Shown here piece by piece: positions 21,444 through 31,145 of a stretch of 64,000 bases of DNA. The position numbers were made by a program, and so were the translations under genes. The stretch spans positions 81,330 through 145,329 of the forward strand of contig CALSRZ010000006.1 of NCBI GenBank assembly GCA_943788895.1. The letters run 5' to 3'. The stretch's first letter is position 1. Every line of letters starts with the position of its first letter. Origin of the DNA: an uncultured Pseudomonadales bacterium. Its GTDB lineage: Bacteria > Pseudomonadota > Gammaproteobacteria > Pseudomonadales > Porticoccaceae. The notes under the pieces were generated by a model, which saw nothing but the letters and a program-made list of their open reading frames with translations, was not told the DNA's origin and did not search any database.

Positions 21444-22222
21444 TTGACCGCGTTTCGCCCCTGCATCGACCTTCACCAGGGTCAGGTAAAACAGATTGTC
21501 GGCGGCAGTCTTACCGACAGCGGTGCCGACACCAACTTTATCAGCTCTCATGATGCCGCCTATTATGCGCAACTCTACAGAGAGCATAAGCTGACCGGTG
21601 GTCATGTTATCGCCCTCGGCCCCAATAATCAGCAGCAGGTTCTTAAAGCACTGAAAGCCTATCCAAACGGCATGCAATTTGGTGGTGGCGTTAACTTAGA
21701 AAATGCCAGCAGCTATCTAGAGGCCGGCGCCTCGCATATTATTATCACCTCCTATCTATTTGAGAATGGTGAATTCTCCTGGTCGCGACTGGAGGCCATT
21801 AAGGCCGAAGTCGGCGCTGATAGATTAGTGCTCGATTTAAGCTGCCGCAGAACTGACAATGGCTGGATGATTGCCACCGATCGCTGGCAGACAATTACCA
21901 ATACAGCAGTCGATCAGCAAACCCTTGGCGAACTGGAAAAACACTGTGCAGAGTTTTTAGTTCACGGTGCAGATGTTGAAGGGCTGCAGGCTGGTATCGA
22001 CCAGGAACTGGTCAGCCTGCTTGGCGACTGCTGCACCTTCCGGTTACCTATGCCGGCGGCGCCCGCTCACTGCAAGACCTCGAACTGGTTCAAACTCTCT
22101 CCAAGGGTAAGGTCGATCTTACGATTGGCAGTGCCCTGGATATCTTTGGTGGCTCGGGAGTGACTTTGGACGACTGCATCAACTGGAACCAGCTTCAATC
22201 AAAACCCAAATCAATTAAATAA
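21444..22222 (+). CDS. hisA: Eukaryote-type HisA (ProFAR isomerase), one frame break
   Basis: Histidine biosynthesis isomerase acting on 5'-ProFAR. The sequence follows the fungal HIS6 form, not the usual bacterial His[19 protein letters not shown] at the N-terminus, [52 protein letters not shown] and [16 protein letters not shown] all align by eye with remembered yeast His6. The TTG start has GGAG about nine bases upstream. The frame breaks near 22045: one frame continues to 22163 as nonsense, while the neighbouring frame gives [18 protein letters not shown], then [14 protein letters not shown], ending at 22222. One missing base accounts for this. Other his genes are absent here. Confidence 0.88.
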
Positions 22223-22271
22223 CAATCAAACACCCTAACTACAAAAATACTTAATACAGGATCTCAACCGA

Positions 22272-23148
22272 ATGACTCGCCTTTTTCTCAGCTTTATATT
22301 TGGCCACCCTGCTCCCGCTTACATCCATCAGTGATCACAGTAGCCAACCAGCAGGCAACCGTTTACCTTTACCGCCATTCCCGATCAAGACGAAGCTCAT
22401 CTGCAAGAGCGCTTTAATAAGATCGCCGACTATCTGCAAAAAGAGCTAGAGATTGAAGTGCGCTATATCCCGGTTAAAAGCTATGCCGCTGCGGTAACCG
22501 CGTTTCGCAATAATCAGGTTCAGTTGGCCTGGTTTGGCGGTCTCTCCGGCGTTCAGGCAAGACGACTGGTTCCTGGCAGCCAGGCCATCGCCCAGGGCTA
22601 TGAGGACCCGTTCTTTAAAACCTACCTGATTGCCCACAGCAGCAGCGGTCTGGAGAGCAGCACTGATTTTCCAGCGGCTATTGCCGGCAAAACCTTTACC
22701 TTTGGCTCCAAAGGCTCCACCTCTGGACGGCTGATGCCCGAGTACCATATCCGCCAGCAGCTCAAGGATACACCGCAGAATATCTTCTCCAAGGTGGGCT
22801 TTAGCGGCGACCACAGCCGCACCATTGCCCTGGTACAGTCCGGCGCCTACCAGGTTGGCGCGGTCAACTACAAAGTCTGGGCCAAGGAGCTGGCAGCGGG
22901 GAAAATTGACCCCACCAAGGTAAAGATTATCTGGGAGACACCTCCCTACCCTGACTACCAGTGGACATTGCGCGGTGATGTCAGTGCTGATATCCACAAG
23001 AAACTGGTCAACGCCCTGCTGGGGATGAAAGATCCGGAACTGCTTGCCAGCTTCCCGCGCAAGAGCTTTATTGAAGCCAACAATGATCTCTATGCGCCCA
23101 TCGCCGACACGGCAGTTGACCATCGGCCTTATCGACGCAGAGAAATAG
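22272..23148 (+). CDS. Periplasmic binding protein, PhnD-like / 'putative selenate' ABC transporter, frame breaks at both ends
   Basis: The substrate-binding component of the importer encoded with the next two genes. The core (from about 22350) reads FTAIPDQDEAHLQERF, VQLAWFGGLSGVQARRL, FTFGSKGSTSGRLMPEYH and GAVNYKVWAK, which matches the PhnD-like family that databases name putative selenate-binding protein. That name rests on genomic association with selenium genes; true substrate is unknown. A signal-peptide-like start MTRLFLSFIFGH at 22272 is in another frame, and near 23120 a one-base insertion separates the core from the ending TIGLIDAEK-stop at 23148. Probably one gene with two base errors, but decay cannot be excluded. 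Confidence 0.75.
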
Positions 23149-23149
23149 A

Positions 23150-23832
23150 GGCAGCTTTGGACACGCGCTCACCACCAGCCACTGTTTGAACTTAACAACA
23201 GACGACTCGAGTACCAGGGAAAAACGGTACTCGACAATCTGTCTTAACGTATTACCGCGGCGAGCGAGTAGCTCTGGTGGGTGGCAGTGGCGCGGGCAAA
23301 TCAACACTGCTTAAAGCACTGCGCGAACAACTGCCCAACCAGGTCGCCTGGTGTCCACAGCAGCCCGGGCTGGTGCCTATGTTGAGCGCCTTTCACAATA
23401 TTTATATGGGTGCGCTGGATCGCCACTAGCTTTCTCTATAACTTGGCAACCTGATTAAACCGCTGCCTGCCGCGCGCCGTGAAGTTAGCGAAATAGCCCG
23501 CAGTATTGACCTTGAACAGCAACTCTTCAGCTCCGTGGATAAACTCTCCGGCGGGCAACAGCAACGCACCAGTATTGGCCGCGCGCTCATCCAGCGGCGT
23601 GCGATCTTTATTGGCGACGAACCAGTCGCCAATGTCGATGAGTACCAGGCGGAAAGACTGCTACAGCTAATCTGCCAACAGCACCAACCGTTGTTTGGCC
23701 CTGCATGATATAGAACAGGCGCTGCAGTTCTGCACACGGATTATAGGTCTTAAGGATGGCGCAATTGCCCTGGATGCAGCCAGCGATCAACTCTCTGCCA
23801 GCGATCTCGCCGGCCTCTACGATGCTGTTTAA
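23150..23832 (+). pseudogene. ABC transporter ATPase of the same importer, several frame breaks
   Basis: All hallmarks of an ABC ATPase remain: Walker A GGSGAGKST (about 23281-23307), signature LSGGQQQR (about 23547), Walker B AIFIGDEPVANVD (about 23605) and a switch His in ALHDIEQAL (about 23701). The frame is interrupted near 23246 (stop after DNLS), at 23428-23450 (two compensating indels in what should read DRHSFLYNLANLIKPLP) and near 23695. Four or more indels in 0.6 kb is the highest density in the window. It overlaps the permease start by 11 bases (stop 23830-23832), as an intact operon would. Either a decayed gene or poor consensus; the start is unclear. Confidence 0.6.
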
Positions 23833-25372
23833 TTCAGGCTCAAATAGCCTAGATACCTCTGCTAAGGCACTGCGCAAAACCAGCTTTTGGTTTGCCGCCA
23901 TTGCCCTGCTGTGCCTGCTCTGCGCTGATCTGGATATTTCCACTGTAGATCCCTGGCATGAACTGAGCCTTATGGCAGCTGGTGCACTCAGCCCCTCGGT
24001 CTGGTCATGGCCGACACTGTTAAGCAGTCTCGCCAATACCTTTTCCTTTGCCCTGCAGGGTGTCGCACTGGCAGCCATTGGCGGTTTTATTCTCGCACTG
24101 GGCTATGGCTCTACTATGGTGCGCGCCTTCTGTGCCTTTATTCGCTCAATCCACGAACTGTTCTGGGCACTGCTGTTTATTCAAATCACCGGGCTCTCAT
24201 CACTGACCGGCCTGCTGGCCATTGCCATCCCCTATGCCGGCACATTGGCTAAAATCTACGGCGAGTTATTTGAAGAAGTGGATCGGGCACCGGCTCACAA
24301 CAGCCCCGCCGCCAAACAGCCCCTGACTCATTTTTTCTATACAGTGCTGCCCATGGCATGGCGGCCTATGGCCACCTATACCAGCTATAGATTTGAATGC
24401 GCGATTCGCTCCAGTGCCATTCTTGGTTTTGTCGGCCTGCCGACGCTGGGCTTTCATCTTGAGACTGCATTGGGGGAAGGCCATTACAGTGAAGCGGCGG
24501 CTTATTTTTACGCCCTATTACTGCTGATTGGCACCCTACGCTTTTGGCTGCAAAAACGTGCTACTGCCATCTATCTGCTTGCAGTCTTTTATTACCTGCC
24601 ACCCCAGGCGCAGGTTTCCTGGGATCTGGTGGTACGCTTTATCACTGAGGATATAGTGCCAGCGCCACTGCGCGGTGAAGCGCTTTTCACTGCAAGTACC
24701 CTATCGGAGTTTGCCAATTGGTTTAGCCTGCTATGGCAGCAACAGATATGGCCGGGGCTTATCAATACCGTGGTTTTAGGCCAGATCAGTCTGGTCTTTA
24801 CCGGACTGCTGGCACTATTGCTGTTCCCATTAAATTCACCGCTGTTTTTCCGCCGCTGGGGCCGCACGGCCGGAGATGGCCTGCTGATTTTGCTGCGCAC
24901 GCTGCCGGAATATCTGCTGGCCTTTTTAGGCCTGCTGATACTCGGCCCCTCAATGGTGCCAGCAATACTGGCGCTGGGTATTCACAATGCCGCGATAATC
25001 GCGCATTTGGTAGGTCGTCACAGTGAAGAGCTGAGTTTAAGGGGGGATGCCAGTCGTGGTTTAAACCGCTATTTCTTCGAGGTACTGCCACGTATCTACC
25101 GGCAGTTTTTAGCCTTTCTGTTCTATCGCTGGGAAGTGATTTTGCGTGAGACAGCCATCCTTGGCATTCTTGGAATATCGACACTGGGCTTTTATATCGA
25201 CTCGGCCTTTGAAGAGTTTCGCTTTGACCGCGCCTTTATCCTAATTCTCGCCAGTGCCCTGCTCAATATTGGCGTGGATAATTTTGCCCGGCGAATTCGC
25301 CTGCGCTCTGCATTTGAAAACCGCGCCGGAATCTCTCTAAGCTCAAACCTTACTATCCGTTTCATAGTCTGA
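23822..25372 (+). CDS. ABC transporter permease, two fused PhnE-like domains
   Basis: The start chosen is ATG 23822, overlapping the ATPase stop (the frame stays open upstream to 23756). The 516-residue membrane protein has two tandem BPD-transport domains: about residues 70-260 and 320-500, each with several transmembrane segments and an EAA-like loop ([12 protein letters not shown] region; [22 protein letters not shown] in the second). The fused two-domain form is the one found with the PhnD-like binding protein upstream. The gene is intact, unlike its two partners. Its end overlaps or abuts the convergent gcvP end. Confidence 0.85.
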   Translation: MLFNSGSNSLDTSAKALRKTSFWFAAIALLCLLCADLDISTVDPWHELSLMAAGALSPSVWSWPTLLSSLANTFSFALQGVALAAIGGFILALGYGSTMVRAFCAFIRSIHELFWALLFIQITGLSSLTGLLAIAIPYAGTLAKIYGELFEEVDRAPAHNSPAAKQPLTHFFYTVLPMAWRPMATYTSYRFECAIRSSAILGFVGLPTLGFHLETALGEGHYSEAAAYFYALLLLIGTLRFWLQKRATAIYLLAVFYYLPPQAQVSWDLVVRFITEDIVPAPLRGEALFTASTLSEFANWFSLLWQQQIWPGLINTVVLGQISLVFTGLLALLLFPLNSPLFFRRWGRTAGDGLLILLRTLPEYLLAFLGLLILGPSMVPAILALGIHNAAIIAHLVGRHSEELSLRGDASRGLNRYFFEVLPRIYRQFLAFLFYRWEVILRETAILGILGISTLGFYIDSAFEEFRFDRAFILILASALLNIGVDNFARRIRLRSAFENRAGISLSSNLTIRFIV

Positions 25373-28236
25373 ATTGATGGGCAGGAACAGACCAGATTGC
25401 GATCGCCAAATACATGATCAAGACGACCCACCGGCGGCCAGTACTTGTTTTCACGCAGTGATGCCAGCGGATAAGCCGCCTGACTGCGGCTGTAGTTTCT
25501 TGTCCAGCTATCCGCCGAGACAACCGCCGCCGTATGGGGCGCGCCAACCAGGGGATTATCGTCCAGCTCAAACTGCCCGCGGCAACCTGATCGATCTCAT
25601 GCTTAATCGCGATCATCGCATCACAGAAACGATCCAACTCGGCTTTTGACTCACTCTCTGTAGGCTCGATCATCAATGTGCCAGCCACTGGGAAAGACAT
25701 GGTTGGCGCATGGAAACCAAAGTCGATCAGACGCTTGGCAATATCATCAACGCTGATACCTATCTCATCTTTAATATCGCGAACATCGAGAATACATTCG
25801 TGGGCAATACGCCCCTGAGCGCCGGTATAGAGAATCTGGTAGTGATCCTGCAGACGGTTGGCCACATAGTTGGCATTGAGAATAGCCACTTCAGTCGCCT
25901 GCTTAAGACCTGACGCGACCCATCATACGGATATACATCCAGGTGATCGGCAAGATGCTGGCGCTGCCAAAGGGTGCCGCGGAAACCTGAGCACCGCGAC
26001 GCTGGCTGTCGCCAGATTCAACCGCAGACTCGCTGGGCAAAAATTCTGCCAGATGCTCACCCACAGCGACTGGGCCAACACCTGGGCCACCGCCACCATG
26101 GGGAATACAGAAGGTTTTATGCAGATTCAGGTGCGACACATCGCCACCAAATTTGCCCGGCTGGCAGACACCAACCATCGCATTAAGGTTGGCACCGTCG
26201 ATATAAACCTGGCCGCCATGGTCATGGACAATCGCGCAGATCTCAGTGATCTTCTCTTCGAACACACCGTGGGTTGATGGGTAAGTGACCATAATTGCCG
26301 CCAGGTTTGCTGCATGCTTTTCAGCCTTGGCCTGCAGATCGGCAACATCCACATTGCCCTGATCATCACATTTAACCACCACCACTTTCATACCACACAT
26401 CTGTGCAGAAGCCGGATTAGTGCCATGGGCAGAGCTTGGAATTAAGCAGACATCTCGGTCGCTGTCACCGCGGCTCTCGTGATAACCACGGATCGCCAAC
26501 AGACCAGCATATTCACCCTGAGAACCAGCATTCGGCTGCAGGGAAATAGCGTCGTAGCCTGTCGAGGCGCAGAGCATGGATTCCAGATCGTCGATCATGG
26601 CGCGATAGCCCTGAGTCTGGTCCGCCGGTGCAAAGGGGTGCATAGAGGAAAATTCCGGCCAGGTAATCGGCAGCATCTCGGCGGTAGCATTTAACTTCAT
26701 GGTGCAGGAACCGAGAGGGATCATTGCACGATCAAGGGCAATATCCTTATCCGACAGCTTACGCAGATAGCGCAACATTTCGGTTTCTGAATGGAAGCTG
26801 CTAAAAGTTGGGTGATCGAGGAAGCTATCGGTACGTATCAGATCGCCAGGTAGTGCTTCGGCAACCTCCGCCGCAATCTCTTCAACCTGCAGACTGTGCT
26901 CACCGATAAGGATATCCCAGAGATCGACAATATCCTCTTCTGTGGTTGTTTCATCCAGTGAGATACCCAACGTATCTTTATCAATCGCGCGCAGATTAAT
27001 TTCTCGCGCTGCAGCGGCCTGGAGAATCTCCTGAGTGCGGCTGCCGGTATTTAGGGTCAATGTGTCGAACCAATTGTTGTTGCTCGGCTCAAGACCATTT
27101 AAGCGCAATCCTGTCGCCAGCACAGAGGTCAGCAGATGAACCCGCTGAGCAATACACTGCAAGCCACCAGGGCCATGGTAAACCGCATACATACTGGCGA
27201 TAACCGCCAGCAATACCTGCGCGGTACAGATATTTGAGGTCGCCTTTTCACGGCGAATATGCTGCTCGCGAGTTTGCAGTGCCAGACGGTAGGCCGGATC
27301 GCCATTGGCATCCTGAGACAGGCCGACTAAACGACCGGGGAGATTGCGCTTATAGGCTTCTCGAGTCGCCATATAACCGGCGTGAGGGCCACCAAAACCG
27401 AGGGGGACACCAAAGCGCTGGGTCGAGCCAATAGCCACATCCGCACCCAGTGAGCCGGGTGATTCAAGCAGTACCAGACTTAAAATATCCGCAGCCATCA
27501 CCACCAGAGCACCCTGCTGCTGTGCCTGCTGGATAACCTCGCGGAAGTTGCGGATTTCACCGCTGGCACCTGGATATTGCAACAGCATGCCAAAAAGTTC
27601 GGTCTCTGCATCTAGTGCAGCCGGATCACCAACCACCACTTCGATGCCCGTTGGCTCGGCGCGAGTTTTAATAATCTCAATAGTCTGGGGCAGGCAGTCG
27701 CTATCGACAAAGAAGCGCTGCGATTTTGATTTCGACATACGCTGACAGAGCGACATCGCCTCCGCCGCAGCCGTACCTTCATCCAGCATCGAGGCATTGG
27801 ACATCTGCATACCGGTCAGGTCGGTAACCATGGTCTGGAAGTTAATCAATGCCTCCAGTCGACCCTGAGAAATCTCTGGCTGATAGGGTGTGTAGGCTGT
27901 GTACCAGGCGGGGTTTTCAAGAATATTACGCTGGATAACATTGGGGGTAATTGTGTTGTAGTAACCCTGACCAATAAAGCTGCGAAAGACTTTATTCTGC
28001 TCGGCCAGTGCGCGCAACTCGGCGAGTGCCTGAGCTTCAGTACAGCTATCGACAACATCCAGCTCCTCGGCCATAGCAATAGCTTCTGGAACCACCTCTG
28101 AGGTCAACTGCTCGAGACTATTACAGCCCAGCGTGCTGAGCATCTGCTGCTGGTCTTCAGCGCTGGGGCCAATATGACGGGCAATAAATTCAGCCGCGTT
28201 TTGTAAATCTTTTAAGCTGCGTTTTTTCTGTAACAT
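25362..28236 (-). CDS. gcvP: Glycine dehydrogenase (decarboxylating), P protein, two or three frame breaks
   Basis: PLP enzyme that decarboxylates glycine and passes the aminomethyl group to the H protein. The N-terminal 777 residues (25903-28236) run from [14 protein letters not shown] to [13 protein letters not shown], with the PLP Lys in [17 protein letters not shown]. One extra base near 25911 shifts the frame; removing it gives [21 protein letters not shown] second break near 25570 separates DQVAAG from [13 protein letters not shown] and the C-terminal [22 protein letters not shown]. The true stop is uncertain (25343-25364), perhaps due to a third error, and the end overlaps the convergent permease. 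About 950 residues in total, normal for the single-chain form. Confidence 0.93.
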
Positions 28237-28313
28237 TTTTTATCTACTCCCCAGAGAAGAACATTAATCTATTAAATACTTGTTAGTTGCCGAAGCCATT
28301 AGCGACACTCTAT

Positions 28314-28472
28314 ACAGAGCCTTCAGCGTCTTGTAATAAAAAGCAGAGCCTTCAGCGTCTTGTAATAAAGCAGCCTTCAGCGTCTGTAATAAAGCAGGCC
28401 TTCAGCGTCTTGTAATAACAGAGCCTTCAGCGTCTGTAATAAGCAGAGCCTTCAGCGTCTTGTCATAAAAAG
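28314..28472. repeat. Six short tandem repeats between gcvT and gcvP
   Basis: The core CCTTCAGCGTCTTGTAATAA recurs at 28320, 28349, 28373, 28399, 28424 and 28449, spaced 24-29 bases. Copies differ by small indels (CTTGTAAT or CTGTAAT; GCAGAGCC or GCAGCC). It starts right after the gcvT stop and fills most of the 236-base gap where gcvH sits in E. coli. There are no unique spacers, so it is not CRISPR. Confidence 0.9.
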
Positions 28473-29595
28473 CTAACCACGAAAATAACGCTGCGGAACC
28501 AAGGGCATCTTCGCAATAGTGATTGGCCGTGCAATACCGCGTACCAGCGCACTGTGTTTGGTTCCTACAGCTGACAGTTCAGTCGGCACATAACCCATCG
28601 CAACTGGCGCTTGCAGGGTAGGCCCAAAGCCACCGCTGGTAATAGCGCCAATAACATTACCCTGCATCATCGACAATCTCTGCACCCTCGCGAACCGGTG
28701 CGCGGCCATCCACCAAAAAGCCAACACGTTTTTTAGCGGCCCCATTGGCAATCTGCTCAAGAATCGTCTCAGCGCCTAAAAAGCCGCCCTCTTTAGCGCC
28801 ACCGGCACGACGGGATTTACTGATACTCCAGATAATGCCGGCCTCAACTGGTGTGGTCTGCTGATTCATATCATGGCCATAGAGACACAGGCCCGCCTCC
28901 AGACGCAGAGAGTCCCGTGCACCGAGACCAATCCAATTAACAGACTCATAGGAAAGCAATTTATCGGCCAGTTTATGGGCATTTTTCGGATCGACAGAAA
29001 TCTCAAAACCATCTTCGCCGGTATAACCAGAGCGCGTGATATAGCAGTCGATACCATCAATAGAGGTGTGGCAGCCATTCATAAATACCAGCTTATTGGC
29101 TTCAGGTGATAACTCAGCCATCACCTCTTTGGCCTTTAAACCCTGCAGCGCCAGCAGTCCACGATCGCCCAGATAGGTAATATCAAAATCGCCAAGATGG
29201 TTGCGGATATGGGCTATATCCTCATGCTTACAGCCGGCATTGACCACCAGAAAGAAAGTATCCTCAGCCCAGCGCGTAACAATTAGATCGTCGAGCACCC
29301 CGCCCTGCTCATTGGTCAGGGTTGCGTAGGTCTGCTGATTGATTGCCAGAGCTTCCAGATCAACAGGCATCAGTTTCTCAAGCGCCAGAGCAGCGCCCTC
29401 GCCTTTTACAATAACCTGCCCCATATGGGAGACATCAAATAAACCGGCATTATCCCTGCTGTGTAGATGCTCTTGCTTAATACCAGCACTGTATTGCACA
29501 GGCATAAGATAGCCGGCAAAAGGCACCATCTTGCCCCCTGCACCCAGGTGGTAATCGTAGAAAATAGTCTTTTTTACTGGAGTATCTGTAGTCAT
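28473..29595 (-). CDS. gcvT: Aminomethyltransferase, glycine cleavage T protein, one frame break
   Basis: Transfers the methylene group from H-protein-bound intermediate to tetrahydrofolate. Seen: KTIFYDYHLGAGGKMVPFAGY at the start, FDVSHMGQ, TLTNEQGGVLDDLIVTR, RSGYTGEDGFEIS, and LRLEAGLCLYGHDM. Near 28659 a GGG run carries one extra G: one frame ends DDAG-stop, the other continues GNVIGAITSGGFGPTLQ to PQRYFRG-stop at 28473. With the correction the product is about 373 residues, normal for the family. Start ATG 29595. Divergent from a LysR gene across an AT-rich 161-base region; no glycine riboswitch is recognisable. Confidence 0.95.
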
Positions 29596-29756
29596 AGAGC
29601 TCTTCTTTTAACGTCTATTTAAAGCATATATATACGCGCAATAGCGCATTTTATTCCGATACTTATAATTTGTTAAATTAATAGATACAATGTAATCATT
29701 AATATTATTAATAGTTAATTCTCCCGTTCCCTGAACCAGAAACAGGTGCCAGAAAG

Positions 29757-30611
29757 ATGAAGAATTTACCTATGGATCTGCTGCGAACTTTTGTCTCCGT
29801 AGCTCAGCTAAACAGCTTTACCCGCGCCGGCGAACTGCTTGGCCGCTCACAACCAGCCGTAAGCTTGCAGATGCAGCGTCTGGAAGAACTGGTCGATGAG
29901 ACATTGCTGGTACGCAATGGTAAAAATCTCGAGCTGAGTGAAGCTGGCGAAAACCTCTATAACTATGCCAACCAGATTTTAACCCTCAATGACCTGGCCA
30001 TTAGCCAGTTATCGAAAAGCACTATCACCGGTAAAATTCGTCTGGGTATTCCCAGTGAATTTGCCACCGTTCTACTGCCTAAAATTGTCAGCCGTTTTGC
30101 CAAGGCCTATCCAAATATCACTCTCGAGGTCAACTGTGAGCTGAGCAAAACCCTGCTCTCAAAAGAGGGCAAGGCAAACCACGACCTTATCCTCGCCCTC
30201 GAAGACAATCCTTCCAAAACCGGCTCAAGCCTGGTTAAAACCGATGAATTAGTCTGGGTGGCCAGTGCCGAACACAGCACACAGAAAGTTGAGATAGTCC
30301 CACTGATCGCTGCCGCAGAGGGCTGCATCTACAGACAGCGAGCAATAAAACTATTGGATAGAGCCAGACAGCCCTGGCAGATTGTCTACACAATCCCGGA
30401 TTTAACCGGCATCCAATATGCCATTCAGGAAGGGCTGGGGGTCACCGTGCTGGCCAAGAGCACAGTGCCGGAAAATCTGAAAATCTTAACTCCGTCGGCG
30501 CGCTTTCCAGAACTCGGCAAGGTTGGAATTAGCCTTATATGCTCGGCTAGAAACAAAAAGAATGAGGCCGTTCACCTGTTGATTGAGTTCTTAAAGACCA
30601 GCCTGTCCTAG
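29757..30611 (+). CDS. LysR-family transcriptional regulator
   Basis: A 284-residue regulator. The N-terminal winged helix-turn-helix (residues 5-64) reads LLRTFVSVAQLNSFTRAGEL with SQPAVSLQMQRLEE as recognition helix, and the substrate domain (about 90-280) starts GKIRLGIPSEFA. Start could be ATG 29757 or ATG 29772 (MDLLRTF); neither has a strong ribosome site. It is divergent from gcvT, so by position it could regulate glycine cleavage as GcvA does in E. coli, but sequence alone does not show it to be GcvA. Confidence 0.9.
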   Translation: MKNLPMDLLRTFVSVAQLNSFTRAGELLGRSQPAVSLQMQRLEELVDETLLVRNGKNLELSEAGENLYNYANQILTLNDLAISQLSKSTITGKIRLGIPSEFATVLLPKIVSRFAKAYPNITLEVNCELSKTLLSKEGKANHDLILALEDNPSKTGSSLVKTDELVWVASAEHSTQKVEIVPLIAAAEGCIYRQRAIKLLDRARQPWQIVYTIPDLTGIQYAIQEGLGVTVLAKSTVPENLKILTPSARFPELGKVGISLICSARNKKNEAVHLLIEFLKTSLS

Positions 30612-30723
30612 ACTGTCTTAGACAGCCAGCTAGGTAAAACTACAGGGTCAGAAAAACCTATTTCCCCCAGCAGATACTGCTATTATGCTCTGCATAACAA
30701 TACATATACCTTTAGAGGTGGAT

Positions 30724-31089
30724 ATGACCGAGATTATCTTATACACACTCACACTGGCTCTCGTGCAGATATGGCTTTTACCTATGGCCATCAATATCAA
30801 GAGCATGACTTACCTGCTATCTAACCGCGATGAAGAACTGCGGACTTCACCGCTATCTCAAAGAGTTGCCCGCGCATCAGCCAACCTGCAAGAAAGCCTG
30901 CCTGCATTTCTTGCCCTGAGTCTTCTGGCGATGATTGTTGAAGCTGATGTAACCACAGCTGCAACCACCTGGCTGGGACTGAGAGTTGCCTATCTGGCCT
31001 GCTACTCATTTGGCATCCCGGTGCTTAGAAGTGGTATATGGGCCGCGTCTATTATCGCCATGATTTGCATGGCGCTTCAGATAGCCTAA
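30724..31089 (+). CDS. MAPEG-family membrane protein
   Basis: Start ATG 30724 with AGAGGTGG a few bases upstream. The 121-residue protein has about four transmembrane helices. Family marks are the polar loop after helix 1 (RASANLQESLPAFLALSLL, where Asn and Glu are conserved in MAPEG) and GLRVAYLACYSFGIPVLRSGIW near the end. Eukaryotic relatives are glutathione-dependent eicosanoid enzymes; bacterial members are mostly of unknown role. It stands alone between the LysR gene and the GH16 gene. Confidence 0.85.
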   Translation: MTEIILYTLTLALVQIWLLPMAINIKSMTYLLSNRDEELRTSPLSQRVARASANLQESLPAFLALSLLAMIVEADVTTAATTWLGLRVAYLACYSFGIPVLRSGIWAASIIAMICMALQIA

Positions 31090-31145
31090 ATCAAGAACAA
31101 CCAAAAAATTAAAAAAACAACAATATATTGAGGGGATTAGTACTG

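Noticed and set aside
28314..28472. CRISPR array
   Set aside because: Units abut with no unique spacers and no cas genes nearby; it is a plain tandem repeat.
29596..29756. Glycine riboswitch before gcvT
   Set aside because: The leader is AT-rich and lacks the conserved GGAGAG/CACCG-type core; divergent LysR control is more likely.
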